DNA from: Chloroflexota bacterium
GTDB taxonomy: Bacteria; Chloroflexota; Anaerolineae; Aggregatilineales; Phototrophicaceae
Assembly (NCBI GenBank): GCA_011523515.1
Contig: WTGO01000088.1
Span: forward strand, 1-64,000
Length of the DNA: 64,000 nucleotides
Direction: 5' to 3'
Below are positions 63,082-64,000 of this stretch, piece by piece (within the stretch, counting starts at the first letter, position 1; each line of letters opens with the position of its first letter). The notes beneath the pieces were generated by a model. The model was not told where the DNA came from and did no database searches. It worked only from the letters and a program-made list of their open reading frames with translations. Position numbers and translations under genes: made by a program.

Positions 63082-64000
63082 CTATAGTTTGCGCAGAACC
63101 ATAGACGCGTTCTGCCCGCCCAGGCCAAAACTGTTGGACATGACCGTGCTAATCCCAGGGACGTCGCGCGCTGTATTGGGCACGTAATCCAGATCGCAAG
63201 CGGGGTCCGGCGTACTATAATTGACGGTCGGATGCAGCACTTCCAGCTGCAAGGTCATCAGACAAGCCGCCAATTCCAGCGAGCCGCAGCCGGCCATGGC
63301 GTGGCCGATCATACTCTTTGTGGAGGTCACGGGTATGCCATAGGCCGCCTCGCCGAACACCGCTTTGATGGCCGCGGTCTCTATGGCGTCGTTGGCCTGC
63401 GTCGACGAACCATGCGCGTTGATGTACTCGATGTCTTCCGGATTAACCTGGGCATCATCCAGGGTCCACTGCATGGCTCGTTTCGCGCCGCCGCCTTCGG
63501 GATCCGGCGCGGCCACATGATAGGCGTCGGACGATGCCGCGTATCCTAAAATCTCGGCATAAATCGGCGCGTTCCTTTCCAGAGCATGCTCGAGGTCTTC
63601 GACGACGAAGATGCCGCCGCCTTCGCCCAGCACAAAACCGGAGCGGTCAGCGTCAAAGGGCCGGCTGGCCTCTTGCGGCGCGTCATTGAATTCACGCGTG
63701 AGCGCGCGCGTGGCGCTGAATCCAGCCAGGATATAGTCGAACATGACTGCGTCCAGCGCGCCGGCGATCGCCAGGTCGCACTTGCCCAGTTGAATCAAGT
63801 CAGCGGCTTCGCCCAGCGCCTGGATGCCGGTCGCGCAGGCTACGGACGGCGTGATCAGGGGACCAAGAGCCGCCAACATTTTGCTTACATAATGAGCTGG
63901 CATGTTGGGCAGGGCGTTCACGATGCTCATGGGATTGGCGCGCTTGTACCCCGACTCGCGCCAGCTATGAATGCCTGACTCGCCGATTTCGTAGCTTCCC
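63082..64000 (-). CDS. fabF: Beta-ketoacyl-ACP synthase II (5' end beyond window)
   Basis: Condensing enzyme of fatty acid elongation. The frame stays open to the window edge, so the N-terminus (about 100 residues) is missing. What is present includes PNMPAHYVSKMLAALG, the nucleophile Cys in SVACATGIQAL, and His in INAHGSSTQANDAIE and His in STKSMIGHAMAGCGSLE. The C-terminus NSFGLGGQNASMVLRK completes it. The ATG at 63930 is internal, not the start. Only 15 bases separate it from trmFO. Confidence 0.95.
   Translation of the reverse strand, partial: GSYEIGESGIHSWRESGYKRANPMSIVNALPNMPAHYVSKMLAALGPLITPSVACATGIQALGEAADLIQLGKCDLAIAGALDAVMFDYILAGFSATRALTREFNDAPQEASRPFDADRSGFVLGEGGGIFVVEDLEHALERNAPIYAEILGYAASSDAYHVAAPDPEGGGAKRAMQWTLDDAQVNPEDIEYINAHGSSTQANDAIETAAIKAVFGEAAYGIPVTSTKSMIGHAMAGCGSLELAACLMTLQLEVLHPTVNYSTPDPACDLDYVPNTARDVPGISTVMSNSFGLGGQNASMVLRKL

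Noticed and set aside
1-64000. tRNA, rRNA, IS elements, integrases, prophage genes
   Set aside because: No cloverleaf with a T-loop GTTCRANYC-type segment, no transposase or integrase motifs, and no long direct repeats were seen in intergenic regions by reading; a tRNAscan-type search was not possible.

Overview
The window reads as a chromosomal segment of a moderately GC-rich bacterium, most likely a member of the Chloroflexota (Anaerolineae-like). This assignment is inferred from gene content and style; no rRNA gene is present to settle it. The supporting signs are LysM proteins with long Thr-Pro linkers, a type 2 isopentenyl-diphosphate isomerase, polyphosphate glucokinase, a fused MFS/spermidine-synthase protein, MoxR-DUF58 and GtrA/Wzy polysaccharide genes. 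Coding density is very high and about 65 genes are supported. I found no tRNA, rRNA, CRISPR array, IS element, prophage or plasmid gene. Most of the window is core or housekeeping, with a few unusual proteins embedded.

Layout. 0.2-2.5 kb: cysteine desulfurase and mnmA (tRNA thiolation). 2.5-5.6 kb (minus): a tight five-gene unit of ParB/SerK-like protein, ACT protein, small beta-rich protein, membrane-anchored JAMM protease and a prepilin-peptidase homologue. 5.6-9.1 kb: NUDIX, DUF547 and three membrane proteins, one with metal-site-like histidines. 9.1-12.8 kb (minus): LysM surface proteins and a LysM-M23 peptidase around a DUF192 gene. 13.3-15.3 kb: sucCD. 15.3-19.4 kb (minus): rplU-rpmA-rpmE-tdk, then ruvB-queA. 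19.5-21.2 kb: upp and a WecA/MraY-family transferase. 21.2-25.9 kb (minus): gap-pgk-tpiA and a membrane protein. 26-33.7 kb: Tat-exported deacetylase, DUF1461, MFS/spermidine-synthase fusion, GNAT, sarcosine oxidase-like, DUF58 and MoxR. 34-43 kb: Roadblock, pyrG, an adenosine-deaminase-fold protein without its active site, Hsp20, pheA, asd, L,D-transpeptidase, ppgK and a flavin reductase. 43-48.5 kb: response regulator, PP2C, hemW, fni, acpP and DinB. 49.1-58.1 kb (minus): a polysaccharide cluster (lipoprotein, glycosidase-Wzy fusion, UDP-xylose synthase, Wzy, GtrA, glycosyltransferase). 58.2-64 kb: THUMP-type methyltransferase, a propeller protein, trmFO-hflX and a 5'-truncated fabF.

Together the genes suggest a heterotroph with glycolysis and a TCA step, polyphosphate-driven glucose phosphorylation, well-developed tRNA modification (MnmA, QueA, TrmFO, Trm14-like) and an elaborate surface. 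The items most worth following up are: ribosomal protein L31 fused to an RNA polymerase alpha-CTD-like domain (15998-16456); an adenosine deaminase homologue lacking every metal ligand (36276-37319); a glycosidase-like/O-antigen-ligase fusion with a lost nucleophile (53384-56533); and the JAMM/SerK-like/ACT five-gene unit (2532-5585).
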